Position numbers and translations under genes: made by a program
The notes under the pieces: model-generated
What the model was told of the DNA's origin: nothing
Seen by the model: only the letters and a program-made list of their open reading frames with translations
The model's database searches: none
From: Neisseriaceae bacterium
GTDB taxonomy: Bacteria; Pseudomonadota; Gammaproteobacteria; Burkholderiales; UBA11063
Assembly (NCBI GenBank): GCA_027371515.1
Contig: DAHXMX010000033.1
Span: 1 to 9,702, forward strand
DNA length: 9,702 bases
Direction of reading: 5' to 3'
Part shown: piece by piece, positions 1 to 7,397 of the stretch
Layout of the letters: the number at the start of each line of letters is the position of its first letter
Position numbering within the stretch: position 1 is the stretch's first letter

Positions 1-2549
1 ATACGATTAACTATTAAATTAGCTATTTGATTAGAAATGATTTCTTTACGTAAGTAATGTGACAATATTGCATCTTTAAAATTATTTTTAATTTCATTAG
101 GAAAATAATTTATTAATAACTCATCAAAATTATGGTTATTAACCAAATCAGAATTAAGAATCTCATTATCTAATGCCATTTTAGCATAAGCTAATAACAC
201 AGCCAATTCAGGAGATGTTAAACCAATACCAATTCTCTGACGTTCTTTTATTTCTTCAATAGCTGGCAAGAATTCAATACTACGATTTAAATCACCTGCT
301 TTTTCTAATTTATTAATAAAATTAACCGAAATTTTAAATAATTCGATAGAGCGAGCATCAGCATAACTTAAAACTTGAGTTTGTAAATAATTATTACGTA
401 ACACTAGCTTCGCAATACTATCTGTCATTTTCTCAAGAATAAGATTACGCTCATTAATAGTCATACCATTTTTTTGCATTACATCTGCAAACAATATCTT
501 TATATTAACCTCATGATCAGAACAATCAACACCAGCAGAGTTATCAATTGCATCAGTATAAATCAAGCCGCCATGCTTAGCAAATTCAATACGCCCTAAT
601 TGAGTAACACCAAGATTACCACCTTCAACAATTACTTTTACATTTAATTCACTAGCATTTATACGAATAGCATCATTAGATTTATCTTTAACCATTTCAT
701 GAGTTTCTGATTCAGCCTTAATATACGTACCAATACCACCATTATAAAATAAATCAACTTTTGCTTTTAATATTTCACGAATAAGCTCATTCGGACTTAA
801 CTCATTAGCACTAACACCTAACCAGCTCTGTACTTCTTTTGATAACGGGATAGATTTTGCTGAACGCTCAAAAACACCACCACCTTTAGATATTTTAGAT
901 TTATCATAATCTGCCCATGAAGAGACAGGTAAATTAAACATGCGTTCACGTTCTTTAAATGATTCTTCAATATTTGGATTAGGATCTAAAAAAATATGCA
1001 TATGATTAAACGCAGCAATTAATTTAATATGCTTTGATAATAACATACCATTACCAAATACATCACCTGACAGATCACCGATACCAATTACTGTAAAATC
1101 TTGTTCTTGAATATTAATCCCTAAATGTCTAAAATGACGTTTGCAAGCTTCCCAAGCACCTTTTGCAGTAATCCCCATTTTCTTGTGATCATAACCAGCA
1201 GAACCACCTGAGGCAAAAGCATCACCTAGCCAAAATCCATATTTTGCTGACACTTCATTTGCATAATCTGAAAATGTAGCTGTTCCTTTATCGGCAGCCA
1301 CGACTAAATAAGGATCATCTCCATCATGGCGCACTACATTAACTGGCGGAATTACCTCACCATTTACTATATTGTCTGTAATATCTAGTAACCCAGAAAT
1401 AAAGCTCTTATAACAACTAATACCTTCAGCTTGATAAGCTTCACGATCTTTAATATCTGGTAAACGCTTACACACAAATCCACCTTTAGAACCAGTAGGC
1501 ACGATAATCGAATTTTTAACTTTTTGCGCCTTAACTAAACCTAATACTTCGGTTCGAAAATCTTCACTGCGATCTGACCATCTAAATCCACCACGAGCTA
1601 CTTTACCTGCACGTAAATGAATACCCTCAAATCTAAATGAATAAACAAAAATTTCATATAATGGTAATGGTTTAGGTAAAAATGGTACTTTAGCTGATTC
1701 AATCTTAAATGAAATATAATCTTTAAATTCACCATCTGCAGTAGTTTGATAATAATTAGTTCTAACAATTGCCTCGACAACTACTAAAAAAGCTTTAAGA
1801 ATTCTATCATCATCAAGACTAACAACTTTTTCTAATGCACTATTTATCTGCTCACGAACTCTATTAGCTTCAGTAACACTTAAACAAGAAATATGAAATC
1901 TAGCAACAAACAAATCAAAAATTAATTTTGTTACATCTGGATAAGCACATAATGTATTTGCTAAATACGCCCTAGAAAACGGCAAAGTTGTTTGTACAAT
2001 ATAATGCGATAGCGCACGAATTAACGACGCTTCACGTGCATTTAATCCAGCAAATAAAACTAGTTTATTAATTGCATCATTTTCAATATTACGATTAAAA
2101 GCTTTAACAATAGCATCACAAACATTTTTAGCTAATTGTTCATCATTTATTTTATCTGCATATTGTTCATTTACTTGCACGCCAAAATCACAAATATGCA
2201 AGGTCTCATGCGCACTTAATTCAATTTTAAATGGTCTTTGTACAATTAACTTAAACCCAAAATTTTCAATAATAGGTAACCCACGGGATAAACTTACAGG
2301 GTCATTTAATTTATATAATTTAATATGCCAAAAATTAGCTTGCTCATCCTTACGACTTTTCGACATACTAATTTGATACTGATTTTCACCTGTCAAAGTT
2401 TCCATATTTTCAATATCATTAGCTATTTCTTTTGCATTATACTCAAGCAAATAGTCATCACCTAATAAACTTAAATATTTATCAGCCAATGCAGGAGATA
2501 CTAGACTTTTAAGCTCTGATTTTACTTTATTTAACTGTTGTTCAAACAT
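1..2549 (-). CDS. gdhB: NAD-dependent glutamate dehydrogenase, large type, short N-terminus (partial, 3' end outside window)
   Basis: Oxidatively deaminates glutamate to 2-oxoglutarate with NAD in the cytoplasm, feeding amino-acid carbon into the TCA cycle. I translated 849 codons without a stop before the window edge. Residues about 47-115 resemble the last ACT-like domain of large NAD-GDHs (KLYKLNDPVSLSRGLP, then the RPF and DFGVQV segments). The catalytic domain follows: HLRAGKVARGGFRWSDR at 311-327 and SKGGF at 354-358. The Rossmann segment GIGDLSGDVFGNG lies at 489-501, and SPELAVLLAYAK at 779-790. The start is firm: ATG at 2549 follows AGGGAAG, and an in-frame TAG lies at 2574-2576. In the roughly 1,600-residue family members the HLRAGK block lies near residue 800, so about 490 N-terminal residues (the first ACT domains) are absent. 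It lies 47 nt downstream of hemB, with a candidate promoter in the hemB 3' end. The family is certain; the symbol follows Pseudomonas usage. Confidence 0.93.
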   Translation of the reverse strand, partial: MFEQQLNKVKSELKSLVSPALADKYLSLLGDDYLLEYNAKEIANDIENMETLTGENQYQISMSKSRKDEQANFWHIKLYKLNDPVSLSRGLPIIENFGFKLIVQRPFKIELSAHETLHICDFGVQVNEQYADKINDEQLAKNVCDAIVKAFNRNIENDAINKLVLFAGLNAREASLIRALSHYIVQTTLPFSRAYLANTLCAYPDVTKLIFDLFVARFHISCLSVTEANRVREQINSALEKVVSLDDDRILKAFLVVVEAIVRTNYYQTTADGEFKDYISFKIESAKVPFLPKPLPLYEIFVYSFRFEGIHLRAGKVARGGFRWSDRSEDFRTEVLGLVKAQKVKNSIIVPTGSKGGFVCKRLPDIKDREAYQAEGISCYKSFISGLLDITDNIVNGEVIPPVNVVRHDGDDPYLVVAADKGTATFSDYANEVSAKYGFWLGDAFASGGSAGYDHKKMGITAKGAWEACKRHFRHLGINIQEQDFTVIGIGDLSGDVFGNGMLLSKHIKLIAAFNHMHIFLDPNPNIEESFKERERMFNLPVSSWADYDKSKISKGGGVFERSAKSIPLSKEVQSWLGVSANELSPNELIREILKAKVDLFYNGGIGTYIKAESETHEMVKDKSNDAIRINASELNVKVIVEGGNLGVTQLGRIEFAKHGGLIYTDAIDNSAGVDCSDHEVNIKILFADVMQKNGMTINERNLILEKMTDSIAKLVLRNNYLQTQVLSYADARSIELFKISVNFINKLEKAGDLNRSIEFLPAIEEIKERQRIGIGLTSPELAVLLAYAKMALDNEILNSDLVNNHNFDELLINYFPNEIKNNFKDAILSHYLRKEIISNQIANLIVNR

Positions 2550-2596
2550 TTTACTTCCCTTATTACAAAAAACCTAACCTAATATACTACTATATT

Positions 2597-3604
2597 TCAC
2601 AAATTATAACGATGATTTAATAGTTTTGCAATATCAATTGCACTATATGTCCAGATTATATTCGCACCTGCTCTTTTAAAGCTTAACATGGTTTCAATTA
2701 TTGCACGATTATAATCAATAATCCCAGACTGTGCAGCAAATTTAAGCATGGCATATTCACCACTTACATGATAAATAGCTGTAGGTTTTTTAAACATTGT
2801 GCGCACTCGATATAATACATCAAGATATAACGTACCAGGTTTTACCATGACTATATCCGCACCTTCATTAATATCTAAAGCCACTTCATGTAAAGCTTCT
2901 TCTACATTGGCCGGATTCATTTGATATGTTTTTTTACCCTGAACACCAAGTTTACTCATAGCACCAGTTGCATCACGAAATGGACCATATAAACTTGAAG
3001 CATACTTAGCTGAGTAAGCCATAATTCCAACATTAATAAATCCGCTATTATCTAGTGCTTTTCTAATCTTAACAATACGCCCATCCATCATATCCGATGG
3101 ACAAACAAAATCTGCACCAGAATGAGCATGACAAATTGCTTGTTTAATCAATAAATCCACTGTTAAATCATTTAATACATCACCGTTATCACTAACTCCA
3201 TCATGGCCATCATGAGTATATCCATCTAATGCAATGTCAGTAAATACCAATAATTCAGGATAATTAGATTTTAACGCCTTAATCGCTCTTGGTATTAAAC
3301 CATCTGGATTAAATGAATCTAACATAGAGGCTTCATTTTTAACTGTCTCAATCATAGGAAAAAGCGCAATACCAGATATACCAAGCTCTATGCATTCATG
3401 AGCTATATCTAACAATTTATCAATACTTACTCGATATTGATTCGGTAATGATTTAATTTCTTCACGACGATTATTACCTTCAACAACAAATACGGGATAT
3501 ACTAAATCATGTACAGTTACAATATTTTCTTGCACCAAATTACGAATCGCATTATTTTTACGATTGCGCCTCATTCGTGTTGTTGGGAAATTACCACTAT
3601 TCAT
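2597..3604 (-). CDS. hemB: delta-aminolevulinic acid dehydratase (porphobilinogen synthase)
   Basis: Condenses two 5-aminolevulinate molecules into porphobilinogen, the second common step of tetrapyrrole (haem) synthesis, in the cytoplasm. At 335 residues it has normal family length. The two Schiff-base lysines are visible: K200 in MAYSAKYASSLYGPFRDA and K255 in MVKPGTLYLDV. The metal segment at 122-136 reads TDIALDGYTHDGHDG. The E. coli-type zinc cysteines are replaced by A125, D127 and D135, as in the cysteine-free (Pseudomonas-like, magnesium-dependent) forms. The QMNPAN substrate segment lies at 228-233. The ATG shares one base with the apt stop (TAATG) and has GGAG 8 nt upstream, so it is probably co-transcribed and translationally coupled with apt. 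It is intact. Identification rests on family motifs and is secure. Confidence 0.97.
   Translation of the reverse strand: MNSGNFPTTRMRRNRKNNAIRNLVQENIVTVHDLVYPVFVVEGNNRREEIKSLPNQYRVSIDKLLDIAHECIELGISGIALFPMIETVKNEASMLDSFNPDGLIPRAIKALKSNYPELLVFTDIALDGYTHDGHDGVSDNGDVLNDLTVDLLIKQAICHAHSGADFVCPSDMMDGRIVKIRKALDNSGFINVGIMAYSAKYASSLYGPFRDATGAMSKLGVQGKKTYQMNPANVEEALHEVALDINEGADIVMVKPGTLYLDVLYRVRTMFKKPTAIYHVSGEYAMLKFAAQSGIIDYNRAIIETMLSFKRAGANIIWTYSAIDIAKLLNHRYNL
2603..2631 (-). promoter_or_regulatory. candidate sigma-70 promoter for gdh inside the 3' end of hemB
   Basis: On the minus strand TTGCAA (2626-2631) and TATAAT (2603-2608) are separated by exactly 17 nt. The -10 is a consensus match and the -35 matches at 4 of 6 positions. 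Transcription would start near 2596, giving a leader of about 47 nt before the gdh ATG. It overlaps the last codons of hemB, so part of the match could come from coding sequence in an AT-rich genome. Sequence match only. Confidence 0.42.
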
Positions 3605-4152
3605 TAATTAAACTCCAACATAGCATATACATTAAAACCAAAATCGCGAATCGCCTTACTTCCACCTAAATAAATCAAATCAGTAATTACCGCACACTCT
3701 ACCACTTCACCACCTAAACGCTGAATAAGCTTATTTGCAGCAATCATTGTACCACCAGTTGCAATCAAATCATCTACTATCACAACTCGTTGACCTGTTT
3801 TAATCGCATCAATATGTATCTCAACTGTAGTTAAATCGCCGTATTCAAGTTTATAACTCTCTTGATAAGTAGTATAAGGTAACTTGCCCTTTTTACGTAT
3901 CGGAACAAATCCAACCCCTAATTCATAAGCAACAATCGGACCAAAAATAAAACCCCGAGCATCAAGCCCAGCAATAATATCAATATTCATATTACAGTAG
4001 CGCTCAACTAATATATCAATGCTCCGACGAAATGCCTTTGGATTTTGCAGTAAAGTAGTAATATCACGAAATTGCACCCCTGCTTCTGGCCAATCATTAA
4101 TAGTTCTAATTGAATTGCGAATTAAATCTAAATCATCTTTTGAAGGAATCAT
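3604..4152 (-). CDS. apt: adenine phosphoribosyltransferase
   Basis: Converts adenine and PRPP to AMP plus pyrophosphate, a cytoplasmic purine-salvage step. The 182 residues span the usual bacterial Apt length. The PRPP-binding motif VVIVDDLIATGGT lies at 123-135, the flexible-loop segment RKKGKLPY at 86-93, and GLDARGFIFG at 62-71. The N-terminal WPEAGVQFRDITTLL (21-35) is characteristic of Apt rather than of other type-I phosphoribosyltransferases. There is only a weak ribosome site (GGAT) before the ATG. It follows folP after a 49-nt gap that holds a possible extended -10 promoter, and its stop overlaps the hemB start by one base. No key residue appears altered. The short C-terminus ending LEFN is within normal variation. 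Confidence 0.97.
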   Translation of the reverse strand: MIPSKDDLDLIRNSIRTINDWPEAGVQFRDITTLLQNPKAFRRSIDILVERYCNMNIDIIAGLDARGFIFGPIVAYELGVGFVPIRKKGKLPYTTYQESYKLEYGDLTTVEIHIDAIKTGQRVVIVDDLIATGGTMIAANKLIQRLGGEVVECAVITDLIYLGGSKAIRDFGFNVYAMLEFN

Positions 4153-4188
4153 AATCTATCCAATTTCTTTATGTAATAAAACAAGGTT

Positions 4189-4197
4189 ATTGTACCA
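4189..4197 (-). promoter_or_regulatory. possible extended -10 promoter upstream of apt
   Basis: The minus strand reads TGGTACAAT in the folP-apt gap, matching TGn plus a 5-of-6 -10 hexamer. I see no good -35 at 16-18 nt spacing. It would start transcription near 4182, about 30 nt before the apt ATG, and could drive apt-hemB independently of the folate genes. Weak evidence from sequence alone. Confidence 0.28.
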
Positions 4198-4201
4198 TAT
4201 T

Positions 4202-5287
4202 TTAAATATTATTTTTAAGCTGAAGCATTTTACTTAAATAATTAATATCATGCACTCTTAAATATTCAACTACACCATCTAATTGACAAACCAAATATGC
4301 AGTATAAATATCCCTCTCCAAAGGGCTACTATTAGATAAATAGCCAAATAATGATTTACGCGAGAATCCTAAAAGTAAAGGCGAACGTAATTTATCTAAA
4401 TTACGAATGATACTAAAGGCTTGTGCCGGATTCTTACCAAAACCAATACCAGGGTCAAATATAATCTGATTCATATCAATATCATTATCCATATACTTCT
4501 TAATTATATTAAATTGCCAATGCGATATGTACTCAGTTGGATTGGTAGTTATATTAATAATTCGTTCTCTAACCGCAGGAATATCTAAACTATGCATAGC
4601 AATATACTTAATACCATTTGCCTGTAATTTACGTAATGATTGGATATCTAGATTACCTGACACATCATTTATATAATCAATATCATACTCACTTAAATAA
4701 TTAATACTTTCTTGATGATAAGTATCAATACTTAAACGTAAATTTGGATAATGTGTTTTTAATCTAATAATATCTGGCAAATATTTCTTAATTAACCTAA
4801 TCTCTTCTTGATAAGTCTTAACAATAGCATCTGGTCTGGTTGATTCAAAACCTATATCAATTAAATTTATTCCCTTACTATACGACTCCTCAATACACTG
4901 TAAAACAATATCTATATCTAAATATTTACCACCATCAGAAAATGAATCAGAGGTTATATTAAATATTTGCATTATCTCGCTTAGTCCGTAAAAAGTACGA
5001 ATAATTTTATAGTTATTAAAATCTAATTCTCGACCATTACTAACAAGCTTTGTGCTACTTTCTATTTGAATATATGGTACTTTATTCTCAATTTGAGCAA
5101 TACCCCATTTATATATTTGTTGTTCTAATATATTATAATGAGTAATAACATTTTGAGCTAACTTAACTACCAAATAATAAGTATTCTGACAATAAAAGAT
5201 AGATGATGCCACTGGTTTAGCTAAATGAAAATATTTAAGCCTTAAATGATAAATGCTGATATCTTTTAATAATAAATAATTCATCAT
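4202..5287 (-). CDS. folP: dihydropteroate synthase with N-terminal extension
   Basis: Joins p-aminobenzoate to 6-hydroxymethyl-dihydropterin pyrophosphate to give dihydropteroate, the step targeted by sulfonamides. The DHPS barrel starts near residue 105. It shows IFNITSDSFSDGG (108-120), IDIGFESTRP (143-152), SIDTY (186-190), INDVSG (206-211), IIFDPGIGFGKN (275-286), GFSRKSLFG (307-315) and LRVHD (343-347). At 361 residues it is about 80-100 longer than usual. Residues 1-104 precede the barrel, are rich in Tyr, Ile, Leu and Lys, and match no domain I recognise. Two core motifs deviate: the usual GGESTRP is GFESTRP, and the MHMQGTP loop is reduced to MHSLDIP (231-237). The start ATG overlaps the folBK stop (ATGATG, 4-nt overlap), so it is translationally coupled. 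The next ATG would drop only one residue. Function is very likely; the role of the extension is unknown. Confidence 0.93.
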   Translation of the reverse strand: MMNYLLLKDISIYHLRLKYFHLAKPVASSIFYCQNTYYLVVKLAQNVITHYNILEQQIYKWGIAQIENKVPYIQIESSTKLVSNGRELDFNNYKIIRTFYGLSEIMQIFNITSDSFSDGGKYLDIDIVLQCIEESYSKGINLIDIGFESTRPDAIVKTYQEEIRLIKKYLPDIIRLKTHYPNLRLSIDTYHQESINYLSEYDIDYINDVSGNLDIQSLRKLQANGIKYIAMHSLDIPAVRERIINITTNPTEYISHWQFNIIKKYMDNDIDMNQIIFDPGIGFGKNPAQAFSIIRNLDKLRSPLLLGFSRKSLFGYLSNSSPLERDIYTAYLVCQLDGVVEYLRVHDINYLSKMLQLKNNI

Positions 5288-6135
5288 TTAATTTGTTTCA
5301 CAACCTCTTCTACAATCGATAAATCATCTTGATGTAAATTAGAATATAACTGACTTACCGTCAACTTGAGTTTTGGATGCAATAAATCAGGTTTAATATC
5401 CATTAATGGTTTTAAAACAAAATCACGCAAATGACAAAATTGATGTGGCACAGATAAAAAATTATGCTGATAAATTAAATCAGCGAAAAAAATCAAATCT
5501 AAATCAATAATTCGTGGTCCATTAATAACAACTTCCGTTTTCCCCATTAGTTTTTCAATAGTCTTCATTTTGCCAAATAGCTCTTCTGGCTTTAAATTGG
5601 TATAACCAATTATTGCAGTATTGTAAAAATCTGGTTGAACTAAATAACCAACTGGCTTAGTTTTATAAAACCCACCAATTTGAATATCTTCAATATATTC
5701 ACCTAATAACTCAATTGCAGTAACTAATTGCTGAGTAGGTAAAGTGGTATTATTTGAACCTAAGGCAATAGCAACTTCAAACATTCTTTTTTGTTGATAA
5801 TTTACTTGTATATGTTGCGCTAATATTCCACAAATCTTCGGTTTAATTAATTCAATCTCTACTCGCATAATTAATTTAAATCTTAGCAATAAAGAATTTG
5901 CAATAAACTCAGCTAAACTTTCAAGTAATTGAAAATTAGTCTGTACAACTTGTTCACTAACAAAGTTAATTAACTCATCATAATTAACAGTCTTATCTAA
6001 TCTATCATCATCTAGCCAATTATAATTATATAAATCAACCATTAGATTAATAATCAAATCCTGTTTATGAATGCGTTCATTTGGATAACACCCAATAATT
6101 GTAGAGATTTTTATACCATTTACTTGAATCTGCAT
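5284..6135 (-). CDS. folBK: bifunctional dihydroneopterin aldolase / HPPK (FolB-FolK fusion)
   Basis: Catalyses two consecutive folate steps: dihydroneopterin to 6-hydroxymethyl-dihydropterin, then its pyrophosphorylation with ATP. The product feeds FolP, encoded immediately downstream. Residues 1-115 form FolB: GCYPNERIHKQ (15-25), Y52 of VNYDEL, LLESLAE (70-76) and the catalytic lysine K98 in LIKPK. Residues 118-283 form FolK: VAIALGSN (121-128), FYKTKPVG (156-163), QPDFYNTA (167-174) and NGPRIIDLDLIFF (205-217). The join is short (NYQQKRM), and both domains are near full length. The FolK glycine-arginine motif before GPR reads MGKTEVVINGPR, so lysine (K199) replaces the usual first arginine. 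It lies 3 nt after the UDG-like gene and overlaps folP by 4 nt. FolB-FolK fusions are known elsewhere, for example SulD of Streptococcus pneumoniae. Confidence 0.94.
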   Translation of the reverse strand: MQIQVNGIKISTIIGCYPNERIHKQDLIINLMVDLYNYNWLDDDRLDKTVNYDELINFVSEQVVQTNFQLLESLAEFIANSLLLRFKLIMRVEIELIKPKICGILAQHIQVNYQQKRMFEVAIALGSNNTTLPTQQLVTAIELLGEYIEDIQIGGFYKTKPVGYLVQPDFYNTAIIGYTNLKPEELFGKMKTIEKLMGKTEVVINGPRIIDLDLIFFADLIYQHNFLSVPHQFCHLRDFVLKPLMDIKPDLLHPKLKLTVSQLYSNLHQDDLSIVEEVVKQIK

Positions 6136-6138
6136 AAT

Positions 6139-6948
6139 TTACCTTTTACCAATTATTTGCATAGCAAGCTGTAAGTCTTCCCATGTAGCCTTTTTATATT
6201 CAAAATACTTAACATCTACACTCGCACGCTTTATGGTTTCCACCGAGTAACTCACAATAACTGGAATATCATTATAATAATTTATTTTATTACGCATATC
6301 TTTAATAGATAATGAATTATTCAGTAACACCTGCCCTGCAAATCTTCCTAGCGCAATAATAACAATAGGTTTAACATGTTTAATTTGACTAAATAAATAA
6401 TTCTTACATAAATTAATTTGAGTCTGCGTTGGCTCTAAATTAGCCTTTGGCTTACATTTTATTAAATTAGTAATATAAACATCTTTTGTTACATCGAGTT
6501 GCATTGCTTGAATCATTTTATCCAACAATTCACCATTGGCTGCTGCAAATGGATAACCATAGTTATCATCATCATGAGTTGGATAATCACCAACTATCAT
6601 AACACGAGCAGCTCTATTACCACGTTCAATTATTACATTTTGTCTTGAATTGCATAAATCACACAAGGTACAGCTTTGCATTTTGTCAAAAATTACACCA
6701 AAATCCGTATTATCAGTTATTGTATTGATAATAGAATTTGATTCTGGTTCTTGCTTAACCAATGGTGCTGGTTGTAATCGAAGTTTATATGTATTTAGCC
6801 TTGTAGATAGATTGGCTTGCTCTTTAGATGCAATATTATCTGTAGCTATTATCGGTACATCTATCTTTGGATTAATCTTTTTAATCTTTGATTCATCAGC
6901 TAGATATAATTGTTTAAAAATCAGCTTAAATCTAGTATTCTTTAACAT
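6139..6948 (-). CDS. family-4 uracil-DNA glycosylase-like [4Fe-4S] protein with altered catalytic motifs
   Basis: Belongs to the thermostable-type (family 4, SPO1 DNA polymerase-related) uracil-DNA glycosylases, which excise uracil from DNA. Four cysteines fit the Fe-S pattern: C93 and C96 in CTLCDLC, C165 in TNLIKCKP and C181 in NLCKNYL. Other family marks are RVMIVG (115-120), YPFAAANGELLD (132-143), YITN with N161, and a final W-x-DL (256-259). Motif 1, normally GEAPG, reads GDYPT (120-124). The C-terminal TYHPAYLLR-like motif reads SYSVETIKR (233-241), so the family histidine is missing. Residues 1-90 are a poorly conserved lead, as often seen in proteobacterial members beside rimI and tsaB. 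The start overlaps the rimI stop by 7 nt. It may be a divergent glycosylase or an inactive derivative. The family is likely, the activity uncertain. Confidence 0.8.
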   Translation of the reverse strand: MLKNTRFKLIFKQLYLADESKIKKINPKIDVPIIATDNIASKEQANLSTRLNTYKLRLQPAPLVKQEPESNSIINTITDNTDFGVIFDKMQSCTLCDLCNSRQNVIIERGNRAARVMIVGDYPTHDDDNYGYPFAAANGELLDKMIQAMQLDVTKDVYITNLIKCKPKANLEPTQTQINLCKNYLFSQIKHVKPIVIIALGRFAGQVLLNNSLSIKDMRNKINYYNDIPVIVSYSVETIKRASVDVKYFEYKKATWEDLQLAMQIIGKR

Positions 6949-7397
6949 ATAATTGATTTTAACATAACCTTTGCATCAATTAATTTATCACCACATTTAT
7001 AATAATTTACTCTGACATACACTTCTACAAAACCTAATTTGCTATACAAATGTTGAGCCCAAATATTATCAGATCTTACTTCAAGTAAAACCTGAGCAAT
7101 ACCATTAGGTATACATACTTGATTAATGAATAATTCAAGCGCCTGATACCCATAACCTTTTTTTTGATAATCTTTAAGAATAAACAGCTGTAATATCTCC
7201 GCCTCATCTTTAATAATACTATATGTCATACTTCCAACTATTGTATCATTATCTATTATAATAACAATATGATTATGCGGATTATTATAACTAGCAACAT
7301 AATCGTTGTAAGTCCAAGGTGTAAGATTTATATCCTTATCCCAAGCTGCAATAAATCCCAGCTCCTTAAACTCAACCTCTTTAAAAATCAAATTCAT
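6942..7397 (-). CDS. rimI: GNAT acetyltransferase, RimI-like (ribosomal protein bS18 alanine N-acetyltransferase)
   Basis: A 151-residue GNAT enzyme. RimI proteins acetylate the N-terminal alanine of ribosomal protein bS18 using acetyl-CoA. The acetyl-CoA motif A is at 71-87 (LFILKDYQKKGYGYQAL, with the Q-x-x-G-x-G core). The RimI-type C-terminal block is at 105-133: LEVRSDNIWAQHLYSKLGF, then NYY. E106 and Y118 fall where RimI has its catalytic acid/base residues. The protein ends DAKVML, also RimI-like. I chose the ATG at 7397, which shares one base with the tsaB stop (TGATG); a GTG codon just upstream (7400) would add one residue. The tsaB-rimI order is common in proteobacteria, and this context strengthens the assignment over a generic GNAT. 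Confidence 0.9.
   Translation of the reverse strand: MNLIFKEVEFKELGFIAAWDKDINLTPWTYNDYVASYNNPHNHIVIIIDNDTIVGSMTYSIIKDEAEILQLFILKDYQKKGYGYQALELFINQVCIPNGIAQVLLEVRSDNIWAQHLYSKLGFVEVYVRVNYYKCGDKLIDAKVMLKSIIC

Noticed and set aside
1598..1780. Short minus-strand frame inside gdh
   Set aside because: Out of frame with the continuous GDH reading frame, which carries clear family motifs across this interval; low-complexity hydrophobic product.
4019..4237. Plus-strand open frame opposite the apt 5' end and folP 3' end
   Set aside because: Antisense to two confident genes; no ribosome site or homology signal.
6650..6952. Plus-strand open frame of about 100 codons opposite the UDG-like gene
   Set aside because: It lies wholly antisense to a supported gene, has no ribosome site or recognisable domain, and looks like a frame shadow in AT-rich DNA.
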